NCBI GenBank assembly: GCA_002296965.1
Contig: DBIW01000015.1
Location: 1,117 to 18,755 of the forward strand
DNA length: 17,639 bases
Origin: Treponema sp. UBA792
GTDB taxonomy: Bacteria > Spirochaetota > Spirochaetia > Treponematales > Treponemataceae
Direction of reading: 5' to 3'
A program made the position numbers and the translations under genes. The stretch's first letter is position 1; each line of letters starts with the position of its first letter. The notes below the pieces were generated by a model that ran no database searches, had not been told where the DNA came from, and saw nothing but the letters and a program-made list of their open reading frames with translations. Shown in pieces: positions 1 to 5,296 of the stretch.

Positions 1-61
1 GTTCCTCCTTGTGACAAGAAAAAAAAGGAGCTGTATTCAGAAAAAAGGTTCCTTTTTTCAT
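1..61 (-). CDS. Possible 5' end of a gene leaving the window (MKKGTFFL...)
   Basis: On the minus strand an AAGGAG ribosome binding site (67-72) lies 5 nt before an ATG at 59-61. The frame stays open to the window edge and reads MKKGTFFLNTAPFFFLSQGG. The first eight residues match the start of the lipoprotein signal peptide encoded at 265 onward on the other strand (KGTFFL), and the DNA is shared as an inverted repeat. After the repeat the sequence is hydrophobic but does not look like a lipoprotein signal. A second strong Shine-Dalgarno (AAGGAGG, minus strand, 4-10) sits inside this frame, so the real gene may start just outside the window, with this ORF only a short leader or an accidental product of the current DNA orientation. 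Confidence 0.35.
   Translation of the reverse strand, partial: MKKGTFFLNTAPFFSCHKEE
41..55. repeat. Left copy of 15-bp inverted repeat
   Basis: Read on the minus strand this is AAAGGAACCTTTTTT. It matches 265-279 on the plus strand (AAAGGAACGTTTTTT) at 14 of 15 positions. The left copy sits inside a near-perfect palindrome (40-59, GAAAAAAGG-TT-CCTTTTTTC). The two copies bound a segment of about 209 bp (56-264) that holds a start codon, ribosome binding site and candidate promoter. See the findings for the inversion hypothesis. Confidence 0.6.
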
Positions 62-103
62 ACATACTCCTTGCCTTCAAAAAGTTTTGATTTTGCTCAA
101 ATA

Positions 104-131
104 AAATTAAGCATTTTGTTTTTTGAAGCAA
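104..131 (-). promoter_or_regulatory. Candidate promoter inside the putative invertible segment
   Basis: On the minus strand, TTGCTT (126-131) and TAATTT (104-109) are separated by 16 bp and lie about 45 nt upstream of the ATG at 61. The region is very AT-rich, so a chance match is possible and other -10-like hexamers exist nearby. Its orientation is towards the left edge as assembled. After inversion it would face the lipoprotein gene. Confidence 0.35.
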
Positions 132-189
132 TATATGCAGTTTACATCCATAATTTTGATAAAAACATAGGTGATTTTCCCTAGCTTCA

Positions 190-225
190 GCGGAATTTTC
201 CACGATTTTCTCCGTGGATGTCCGC
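190..225. other. Two-part stem-loop within the putative invertible segment
   Basis: GCGGA (190-194) pairs with TCCGC (221-225), and TCCACG (199-204) pairs with CGTGGA (213-218), with a loop at 205-212 and a small asymmetric internal loop. No T-run follows on either strand, so it is not a standard intrinsic terminator. It could be an mRNA leader structure, a protein-binding palindrome or an insulator at the segment's right end. Confidence 0.45.
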
Positions 226-264
226 CACAGAAAAAAGAATAATTTTACTCCAACTGTTTAATTT

Positions 265-279
265 AAAGGAACGTTTTTT
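265..279. repeat. Right copy of 15-bp inverted repeat
   Basis: Plus-strand AAAGGAACGTTTTTT, the partner of 41-55 in inverted orientation with one mismatch. It is also the coding sequence for K-G-T-F-F in the lipoprotein signal peptide. The T-run continues to 281 (8 T). Immediately upstream in this frame is TAA (259-261), so the reading frame has no start codon as assembled. Confidence 0.6.
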
Positions 280-798
280 TTAAAGGGTGCCGCGGTTCTC
301 GCTCTCGCGCTCGGTCTTGTAGCCTGTAACCAGCCGAGCGGAGGAGACTCGAACAAGGACAGCGGCAACAATACGGAAATCAAAGCCGGACCTAAAGTCG
401 GAACTGTCGAATCAATCAAGATGGAGAAAAATACAGGCGGCAACAACAATCAGGCTGTTGTAGAATGGATTGCGTCAGACAACGAGTATGCGGTCAAGAC
501 AGGAGACAAGCTTTCGTTCACCATAAAGGGAATTCCGGACGGAGCTGTCAGCGAGGTAAAGGCCTTTATGGTTGACAACAGCAAGGCGGCCAGCTGGTGG
601 AAAACGCTTTCCGGCTATGTAAATACAGGTGTGGCTTTGACAAAAGACACCGAGGCCACAATAACATTTGACGTGGATATAACTGGGGATGCCTCCAGCG
701 CTGCGTCTGAGGCCTGCAAGCTGGGACTTTATTTTGAGCCTATGCAGGACGATGCCGTAACACTAAAAGTGTCCGAATTTAAAGTCGAGAAAAAATAA
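265..798 (+). CDS. Secreted lipoprotein of unknown function, start codon absent as assembled
   Basis: The frame reads KGTFFLKGAAVLALALGLVAC and on. This is a textbook lipoprotein signal with lipobox L-V-A-C (316-327), so lipid attachment at the Cys codon 325-327 is expected. The mature part begins with a Gly/Ser/Asn-rich tether, followed by a domain of about 120 residues rich in alternating hydrophobic residues, with a Trp-Trp pair and a conserved-looking end (VSEFKVEKK). This suggests a beta-sandwich, possibly carbohydrate-binding-like, but I do not recognise the family. No ATG, GTG or TTG lies in frame between the TAA at 259 and the lipobox. The first Met (421) has no ribosome binding site and would lose the signal. 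Joining the ATG-AAA at 56-61 (minus strand) to codon 265 by inversion gives MKKGTFFLKG and a 179-residue lipoprotein. An alternative is a decayed gene or an assembly error. A strong terminator follows. Confidence 0.75.
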   Translation, partial: KGTFFLKGAAVLALALGLVACNQPSGGDSNKDSGNNTEIKAGPKVGTVESIKMEKNTGGNNNQAVVEWIASDNEYAVKTGDKLSFTIKGIPDGAVSEVKAFMVDNSKAASWWKTLSGYVNTGVALTKDTEATITFDVDITGDASSAASEACKLGLYFEPMQDDAVTLKVSEFKVEKK

Positions 799-821
799 GC
801 TCTCGTTTCTGTTCTGATTTT

Positions 822-852
822 AAGCCGGCCTGCGAAAACAGGCCGGCTTTTC
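822..852 (+). terminator. Intrinsic terminator of the lipoprotein gene
   Basis: A perfect 11-bp stem AAGCCGGCCTG / CAGGCCGGCTT (822-832, 839-849) with loop CGAAAA, ending in TTTT. It starts 24 nt after the lipoprotein stop codon and isolates that gene from rel. Confidence 0.93.
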
Positions 853-858
853 ATTTAG

Positions 859-917
859 GGTTTAATCAAACCGTAAAAACGGACGAGTCAAGGACTTGAG
901 CGTAAGCGTGCCTTGAC
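859..917. repeat. Cluster of small hairpins with motif shared with 2862-2880
   Basis: Three inverted repeats follow each other: GGTTT/AAACC (859-863/868-872), CCGT/ACGG (871-874/879-882) and GTCAAGG/CCTTGAC (887-893/911-917). The loop of the last holds ACTTGAGCGTAAGCG. A close variant, AGGACTTTGAGCGTGAGCG, recurs at 2862-2880 after rel, and GGTTTAAT recurs at 2928-2935. This could be an interspersed intergenic element, but only two copies are visible here. Confidence 0.45.
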
Positions 918-963
918 CAGACGTATTCTGTGTCCATTCCTTGCAATCATGTCACCATTTCCG

Positions 964-992
964 TTGTAAATTCCGTCCGTTTCTGCTAAATT
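964..992 (+). promoter_or_regulatory. Putative rel promoter
   Basis: TTGTAA (964-969), a 17-bp spacer and TAAATT (987-992). Only 12 nt separate the -10 from the ATG at 1005, so the predicted 5' UTR is about 4-6 nt. No Shine-Dalgarno is present in CACGGCAACGGT before the start. Confidence 0.5.
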
Positions 993-1004
993 CACGGCAA
1001 CGGT

Positions 1005-2798
1005 ATGAGTACGGAAATTATTTTTGATTCTGACGAGAATAATCCTGACGCGCTGATAGGCGAATTTTTTACGGACAACGGCTACCTTTCCGAGGAAGAC
1101 AGAAAAAGAATCGGAGAGGCATGGAATTTTCTTGTCGGAAAATGCGGCGGAAAGCTCCGTCCGTGCGGAAGTCCATATTATCTTCATCCTCTGCGCGTCG
1201 CGAACATAATCGCCCAGAACAGGCTTGATGCGGACGCGGTGATTGCGGCGATTCTGCACAGCATCGATGAATTCGGCGTGACGGACGGCGAGATCCGAGA
1301 GCGGTTCGGAGAGCAGGTCGCGGGAATCATCCGGGGAACCACGCGGATAATGCATCTTTCCAAGAATTCAAAGACACTGCACCAGTCCGACGCAGTCCGC
1401 AAGATGCTTTTTGCGATGGTGGATGATGTCCGGATTATACTGATAAAGCTTGCCGACCGGCTTGACCGTATCCGCCACATAAAGAGCCTCGGTCCGGAGC
1501 AGCAGCGGATTCTGGCCGAGGAGATAATCGACATCTGGGCGCCGCTTGCCGACAGGCTCGGAATGCAGGACGAGAAGAACGAGCTTGAGGATCTGAGCCT
1601 CAAATATACGAATCCGGCGGTTTTCCAGCAGATAAAGGCGATTGTGGCCCAAAAGAAGAACGAGCGCGCCAACTATCTTGACAAGGCAGTTCAGAGCATT
1701 TACCGCTCGGCGGAAAAGGCCGGAATTCAGGTTTCCATAACAAGCCGGGCAAAGCATTTTTATTCCATATACCAGAAGATGCGCCGCCGCAACAAGGAAC
1801 CGGGCGAGCTTTATGACCTGCTTGCCCTGAGAATTCTGTGCAACACTCCGGCGGAATGTTATACGCTTCTGGGGATTGTCCACAGCCTATGGAAGCCGCT
1901 TGAGGGCCGATTCAAGGATTACATCGCCATGCCCAAATCAAACGGCTACCAGTCGCTGCATACAACCGTAATGTGCGGAGAACGGCCGCTTGAGATTCAG
2001 ATACGCACCTACGACATGCACAACATGGCCGAGCACGGAATCGCAAGCCACTGGCTTTACAAGAAAGGGACGAACCGGGATCTTGTCGAGAAGGACAAGC
2101 TGGACATATTCAACAAGCTGCAGGCGCTCAAGGACAGTCCGGTTGCGGACGAGAATTCGTTCGCCTCGCTCAAGGACGAGCTTCTTGGAGATTCGATTTA
2201 CGTCTTCACACCGAAAGGCGACGTGATCCAGCTGCCGGCAGGCGCGACGGCGATTGATTTTGCATACGCGATTCATTCCGCGGTCGGCGAGAAGATTGTC
2301 GGGGCAAAGGCGGACGGAAAGATAATTCCTCTTACGGCGCCGCTCAAGAACACCCAGATAATAGAAGTGATGACGAATCCGCAGGCGCACCCGACGGAAT
2401 CGCAGTACAAGGCCGCAAAGACATCCAAGGCGAGGCAGAAAATCCATGCCTGGCTTTCGGCGAACATTCCGAATTTCAGCGAGAAGAACGCCGCAGCGCA
2501 GAAAAATCCGGCGGAAATTCCGGCCGCAAAGCCGCCGCGGAAGAGACGGCCGAAAAGCGGCGAGCACGAGATTCCGGAGCACAACGTCACAGGGCGCATA
2601 AAAATCGACGGCTCGGTGAATTTCGTGTTCACCATCGCGCAGTGCTGCCGCCCCAAATATCCGGATCCGATTGTCGGCTACATCTCCCGGCTGCGCGGAG
2701 TCTCCGTGCACCGCGCGGACTGCCTCGTGTACCAGCGTATTCCCAACAAGGAGCAGCGCAGCGTCGAGGTCACATGGGATGTGATGAAAAAGAACTGA
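1005..2798 (+). CDS. rel: RelA/SpoT homologue, synthetase-competent, hydrolase site eroded, no ACT domain
   Basis: A (p)ppGpp synthetase of the long RSH family, 597 aa against the usual 700-750. Order: HD-like domain (about 40-195), synthetase (about 235-355), TGS (about 398-457), helical linker with a Lys/Pro-rich stretch, then the Cys/zinc-finger module (C547, C548, C573). Synthetase landmarks are intact: YSIYQKM, D271 in DLLALRI, RFKD at 302-305 (the form found in bifunctional Rel/SpoT), GYQSLHT and E330 in EIQIRT. The hydrolase motif is not: H61 and H85 remain, but the usual HDxxED reads HSIDEF (S86, one residue shorter), and LHNMRT reads LDRIRH (154-159). The protein stops about 25 residues after the Cys module, so the ACT/RRM domain is missing. 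Prediction: a ppGpp synthetase unable to degrade ppGpp. The start at 1005 is the first ATG before conserved sequence. Confidence is for the family. Confidence 0.95.
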   Translation: MSTEIIFDSDENNPDALIGEFFTDNGYLSEEDRKRIGEAWNFLVGKCGGKLRPCGSPYYLHPLRVANIIAQNRLDADAVIAAILHSIDEFGVTDGEIRERFGEQVAGIIRGTTRIMHLSKNSKTLHQSDAVRKMLFAMVDDVRIILIKLADRLDRIRHIKSLGPEQQRILAEEIIDIWAPLADRLGMQDEKNELEDLSLKYTNPAVFQQIKAIVAQKKNERANYLDKAVQSIYRSAEKAGIQVSITSRAKHFYSIYQKMRRRNKEPGELYDLLALRILCNTPAECYTLLGIVHSLWKPLEGRFKDYIAMPKSNGYQSLHTTVMCGERPLEIQIRTYDMHNMAEHGIASHWLYKKGTNRDLVEKDKLDIFNKLQALKDSPVADENSFASLKDELLGDSIYVFTPKGDVIQLPAGATAIDFAYAIHSAVGEKIVGAKADGKIIPLTAPLKNTQIIEVMTNPQAHPTESQYKAAKTSKARQKIHAWLSANIPNFSEKNAAAQKNPAEIPAAKPPRKRRPKSGEHEIPEHNVTGRIKIDGSVNFVFTIAQCCRPKYPDPIVGYISRLRGVSVHRADCLVYQRIPNKEQRSVEVTWDVMKKN

Positions 2799-2800
2799 CT

Positions 2801-2860
2801 GCCGCGGCAGGCAATGGAGCCGCGGCGAAGCCGAAGACCGGAACCGTGCCGGCGCACGGT
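2801..2860 (+). other. GC-rich hairpins downstream of rel
   Basis: GCCGCGGC (2801-2808) pairs with its copy at 2819-2826 around a 10-nt loop. ACCGTGC/GCACGGT (2843-2849/2854-2860) forms a perfect 7-bp stem with loop CGGC. Neither is followed by a T-run, so they may act as RNA 3'-end stabilisers or Rho-linked ends for rel mRNA rather than intrinsic terminators. No coding sequence is seen between 2799 and 2969. Confidence 0.5.
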
Positions 2861-2861
2861 G

Positions 2862-2880
2862 AGGACTTTGAGCGTGAGCG
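2862..2880 (+). repeat. Second copy of the GGACTT(T)GAGCGTRAGCG motif
   Basis: AGGACTTTGAGCGTGAGCG differs from 891-908 by one inserted T and one G/A change. It lies in the rel-prfA intergenic region, as the first copy lies in the intergenic region before rel. Confidence 0.45.
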
Positions 2881-2934
2881 AACGGCGGAACTGCCGGCGG
2901 CACATCGTGACGGCCGCCCGAATCCGGGGTTTAA

Positions 2935-2963
2935 TTGAATTTTTGCGGCGCAAACAGTAGAAT
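2935..2963 (+). promoter_or_regulatory. Putative prfA promoter, leaderless
   Basis: TTGAAT (2935-2940), exactly 17 bp, then TAGAAT (2958-2963). Six nt separate the -10 from the ATG at 2970, so the usual start site (7 nt downstream of the -10) is the A of the ATG. No Shine-Dalgarno is present. Confidence 0.6.
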
Positions 2964-2969
2964 ATCGGC

Positions 2970-4064
2970 ATGGATTTATTGAAAAAACTTGATGACTGCG
3001 CGAGACGCTACGAGGAAGTGAACGCGCTTGTCATGGACAGCAATCTTGTAAAGGATCAGAAAAAATACAAGGACACAATGCGCGAGCACGGCTATCTTTC
3101 GGAGGTCGTCGCGCTTTATGATGAATACAAGAAGATTCTTCAGGGCATAAAGGATGCCACGGAGATGATAACGAACGAGGAAGACCACGACATGAAGGAG
3201 ATGGCCCGCGAGGAGCTCAAGGAGCTTGAGGCGCAGAAACCCGCTGTCGAGGAGAAGATAAAGCTCAAGCTTGTTCCGCCGGATCCGCTTGACGAGAAGA
3301 ATATAATCGTGGAAATCAGGAACGGCGTCGGCGGAGACGAGGCCTCGCTTTTTGTGGCGGATCTTTTTGAGATGTACACGCGTCTTGCCGAGATGAAGGG
3401 CTGGAGATACGAGATAATGAATTCCAGCCCGACGGAAGTCGGCGGATATAAGGAAATATCATTTTCGATAAGCGGAAAATTCGTATACGGAACGCTGAGA
3501 TGGGAAGGCGGAGTTCACCGCGTGCAGCGCGTTCCCACGACTGAGGCTCAGGGAAGAATCCATACGAGCACGGTGACCGTAGCGGTTCTTCCTGAGGCGG
3601 AGGAGACCGAAATAGAGATAAAGGACAGCGATGTGCGGGTTGATGTAATGCGGGCGGGCGGCCCCGGAGGACAGTGCGTAAACACGACGGACTCCGCGGT
3701 CAGGCTCACGCATATTCCCACAGGAATCGTCGTAATCCAGCAGGACGAGAAAAGCCAGATAAAGAACAAGGCAAAGGCGTTCCGCGTTCTCCGCGCAAGG
3801 CTCTTTGATCTTGAGGAAAGCAAGAAACGTGCGGAACGCGACAACGCGCGCAAGTCGATGGTCGGTTCCGGAGACCGCTCGGAAAGGATAAGGACATACA
3901 ATTTTCCCCAGAACCGCGTGACCGACCACAGAATCAACCTCACGCTCTACAAGCTTGACCAGTTCATGATGGGATATATGGACGAGATGCTCGACGCGCT
4001 GAATGTCTATGCAAAGGAAGAGCAACTCAAGGCGGATGTCTCCGCGCTGGAAAGCAACGCATAA
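2970..4064 (+). CDS. prfA: Peptide chain release factor 1
   Basis: Class I release factor that reads UAA and UAG in the ribosomal A site and triggers hydrolysis of peptidyl-tRNA. 364 aa, close to the usual ~360. The N-terminal helical domain covers about 1-110, followed by the core with the PxT tripeptide (P189-T190-T191) inside RVPTTEAQGRIHTS, which is diagnostic of RF1 rather than RF2 (SPF). The catalytic GGQ is at 233-235 (GGPGGQCVNTT), where Q235 is the expected target of the methylase encoded 5 nt downstream. The residue after GGQ is Cys where His is common. No frameshift site is seen, as expected for RF1. The start ATG is supported by the alignment of the first helix and by the promoter just upstream. 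Confidence 0.98.
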   Translation: MDLLKKLDDCARRYEEVNALVMDSNLVKDQKKYKDTMREHGYLSEVVALYDEYKKILQGIKDATEMITNEEDHDMKEMAREELKELEAQKPAVEEKIKLKLVPPDPLDEKNIIVEIRNGVGGDEASLFVADLFEMYTRLAEMKGWRYEIMNSSPTEVGGYKEISFSISGKFVYGTLRWEGGVHRVQRVPTTEAQGRIHTSTVTVAVLPEAEETEIEIKDSDVRVDVMRAGGPGGQCVNTTDSAVRLTHIPTGIVVIQQDEKSQIKNKAKAFRVLRARLFDLEESKKRAERDNARKSMVGSGDRSERIRTYNFPQNRVTDHRINLTLYKLDQFMMGYMDEMLDALNVYAKEEQLKADVSALESNA

Positions 4065-4069
4065 CGGAA

Positions 4070-4984
4070 ATGACGATACGGGAAGCCAAGGCTGCCGGAA
4101 TGAGATTCCTCGCGGAGTCGTCTCCGACTGCCGCGCTCGACACGGACTGTTTTCTTGAATTCATTCTGGACAGGCCGAAATCGTTCCTGCTGGCCCATTC
4201 GGACGGAATTCTGACCGGCGAGCAGGCCGGAGCGTTGGACGAATGTCTGCGCAGACGGAGAACCGGACTTCCGGTCGCATACATAACAGGCCGCAAGGAA
4301 TTCTTCGGGCTTGATTTTGAGGTGAATCCGTCCGTTCTGATTCCGAAGCCTGACACCGAGCTTCTTGTGGAGAAGGCGGCGGAAATTCTCGCGGAAAAAA
4401 TTCACAAAAGAAAAGATTCTATTCTCACCGTCTGCGATATGTGCACGGGCAGCGGCTGTGTCGGAATCTCGGTGATTTCGGCGCTGCTTTCGTCCGGAAC
4501 CGGCGGCGGAATTCTTCCGGCGTTCACGCTTGCGGACATAAGTCCGGCCGCGCTTGAGACGGCAAAGGCCAACGCGCGGAAAATCCTGGGCAGCAAAGAA
4601 AATCTCCGGATAAAATTCGTGCAGTCAAATCTGTTCGCCTCTGTTCCGGGAAAATTCGACATGATAACAGCAAATCCGCCGTATATTCCCGCGGCGATGA
4701 CGGACGGGCTTCTTGCAGACGGAAGATGCGAACCGAGGCTCGCGCTTGACGGAGACGTGACGGAAAACGGGGAAAGGGCGGAATCCGGTGACGGACTGGA
4801 AATAATCAGGAGGCTTGTTCCTCAGGCGAAAAATCACCTTGCGCCCTATGGAATTCTTCTGATGGAGACCGGCGAATACAATGCGGAGGCAGCGGCGGAA
4901 CTGGCGGAAAGCGCGGGATTCAGGAATGTGACTGTTCACCGGGATCTCGCGGACCAGCTCCGCCTTGTGCAGGCCTCGCTGTGA
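4070..4984 (+). CDS. prmC: Release factor glutamine N5-methyltransferase
   Basis: Methylates the Gln of the GGQ motif in RF1/RF2 using S-adenosylmethionine, raising termination efficiency. 304 aa. The N-terminal helical domain recognises the release factor (about 1-75) and leads into YITGRKEFFG and IPKPDTE (91-97), both family hallmarks. The SAM-binding motif I appears as CTGSGC (125-130), and the catalytic NPPY at 202-205 is intact. The loop between EPRLALDG and the conserved GLEIIR is several residues longer than typical, a small insertion. It starts 5 nt after the prfA stop with a modest ACGGA ribosome binding site, so the two are co-transcribed and probably translationally coupled. It ends 7 nt from the convergent PII-like gene, with no terminator hairpin between them. 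Confidence 0.97.
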   Translation: MTIREAKAAGMRFLAESSPTAALDTDCFLEFILDRPKSFLLAHSDGILTGEQAGALDECLRRRRTGLPVAYITGRKEFFGLDFEVNPSVLIPKPDTELLVEKAAEILAEKIHKRKDSILTVCDMCTGSGCVGISVISALLSSGTGGGILPAFTLADISPAALETAKANARKILGSKENLRIKFVQSNLFASVPGKFDMITANPPYIPAAMTDGLLADGRCEPRLALDGDVTENGERAESGDGLEIIRRLVPQAKNHLAPYGILLMETGEYNAEAAAELAESAGFRNVTVHRDLADQLRLVQASL

Positions 4985-4991
4985 CCGGCCG

Positions 4992-5294
4992 CTACACCAG
5001 CTCGCTTTTGCTGAAAAACACGGAAATTCCCTCGCCTGGAAACTTCTGCTTGACAGCTCTGATTATGGCCTGTATTTTAAGCGCCTCCTCACGTGAGACA
5101 TAAGTGAACAGGACGAAATTCTGTTCCGGCCAGACGGTCGAGCCGAGCTTTTTTGCCCTGGCGCCTCGGCCGTGCGTCACCGGAAGAACCGTATATTCTA
5201 TCTCAGGAATTTCCTGCTCCAGAAGCTCGATTATGTCGTCCTCCACGGACTGATTGGATATTATCTCCGCCCTGTAGTCGAATTTTTCCTTCAT
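4992..5294 (-). CDS. Small PII-like protein at the end of the efflux operon
   Basis: 100 aa with no signal peptide, so probably cytoplasmic. The pattern beta (6-12), helix (17-28), beta (32-39), a Gly/Arg-rich loop (HGRGARAKKLGS, 41-52), VWPEQN and beta (60-65), helix (67-85), beta (88-94) matches the ferredoxin-like fold of PII signalling proteins. The exposed GRG-containing loop takes the place of the PII T-loop. The canonical PII uridylylation Tyr in the T-loop is not evident. It starts 2 nt after the stop of the RND pump gene, with its GAGGAG ribosome binding site inside the pump's last codons, so it is translated with the pump. By context it may sense a small molecule or bind the pump. 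This is inference. Family assignment is from pattern only. Confidence 0.7.
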   Translation of the reverse strand: MKEKFDYRAEIISNQSVEDDIIELLEQEIPEIEYTVLPVTHGRGARAKKLGSTVWPEQNFVLFTYVSREEALKIQAIIRAVKQKFPGEGISVFFSKSELV

Positions 5295-5296
5295 GG

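Noticed and set aside
40..59. Intrinsic terminator at the A/T palindrome
   Set aside because: The loop would be only 2 nt and the stem almost all A-U. It is better explained as the inverted-repeat copy.
274..281. Slippage in the T8 tract as the cause of the missing lipoprotein start (simple phase variation by homopolymer length)
   Set aside because: The frames upstream of the tract were checked: each meets a stop (259-261, 264-266, 281-283) without an ATG, GTG or TTG start that slippage could connect. The inversion model explains the start better.
421..798. Lipoprotein gene starting at Met 421
   Set aside because: No ribosome binding site is seen, and the frame upstream encodes a clear lipobox and tether that this start would discard.
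888..1355. 155-residue reading frame on the minus strand opposite rel
   Set aside because: It is a shadow of the conserved RSH frame, with low-complexity, family-less sequence. The same holds for other long frames opposite rel, prfA and the pump.
1938..2903. 321-residue minus-strand frame opposite rel
   Set aside because: Arg/Leu/His-rich translation typical of the antisense of a GC-rich gene, while the plus strand carries unmistakable TGS and synthetase motifs.
2799..2969. Frameshifted ACT domain continuing rel
   Set aside because: No frame here resembles ACT, and the DNA is taken up by hairpins, the repeat motif and the prfA promoter.
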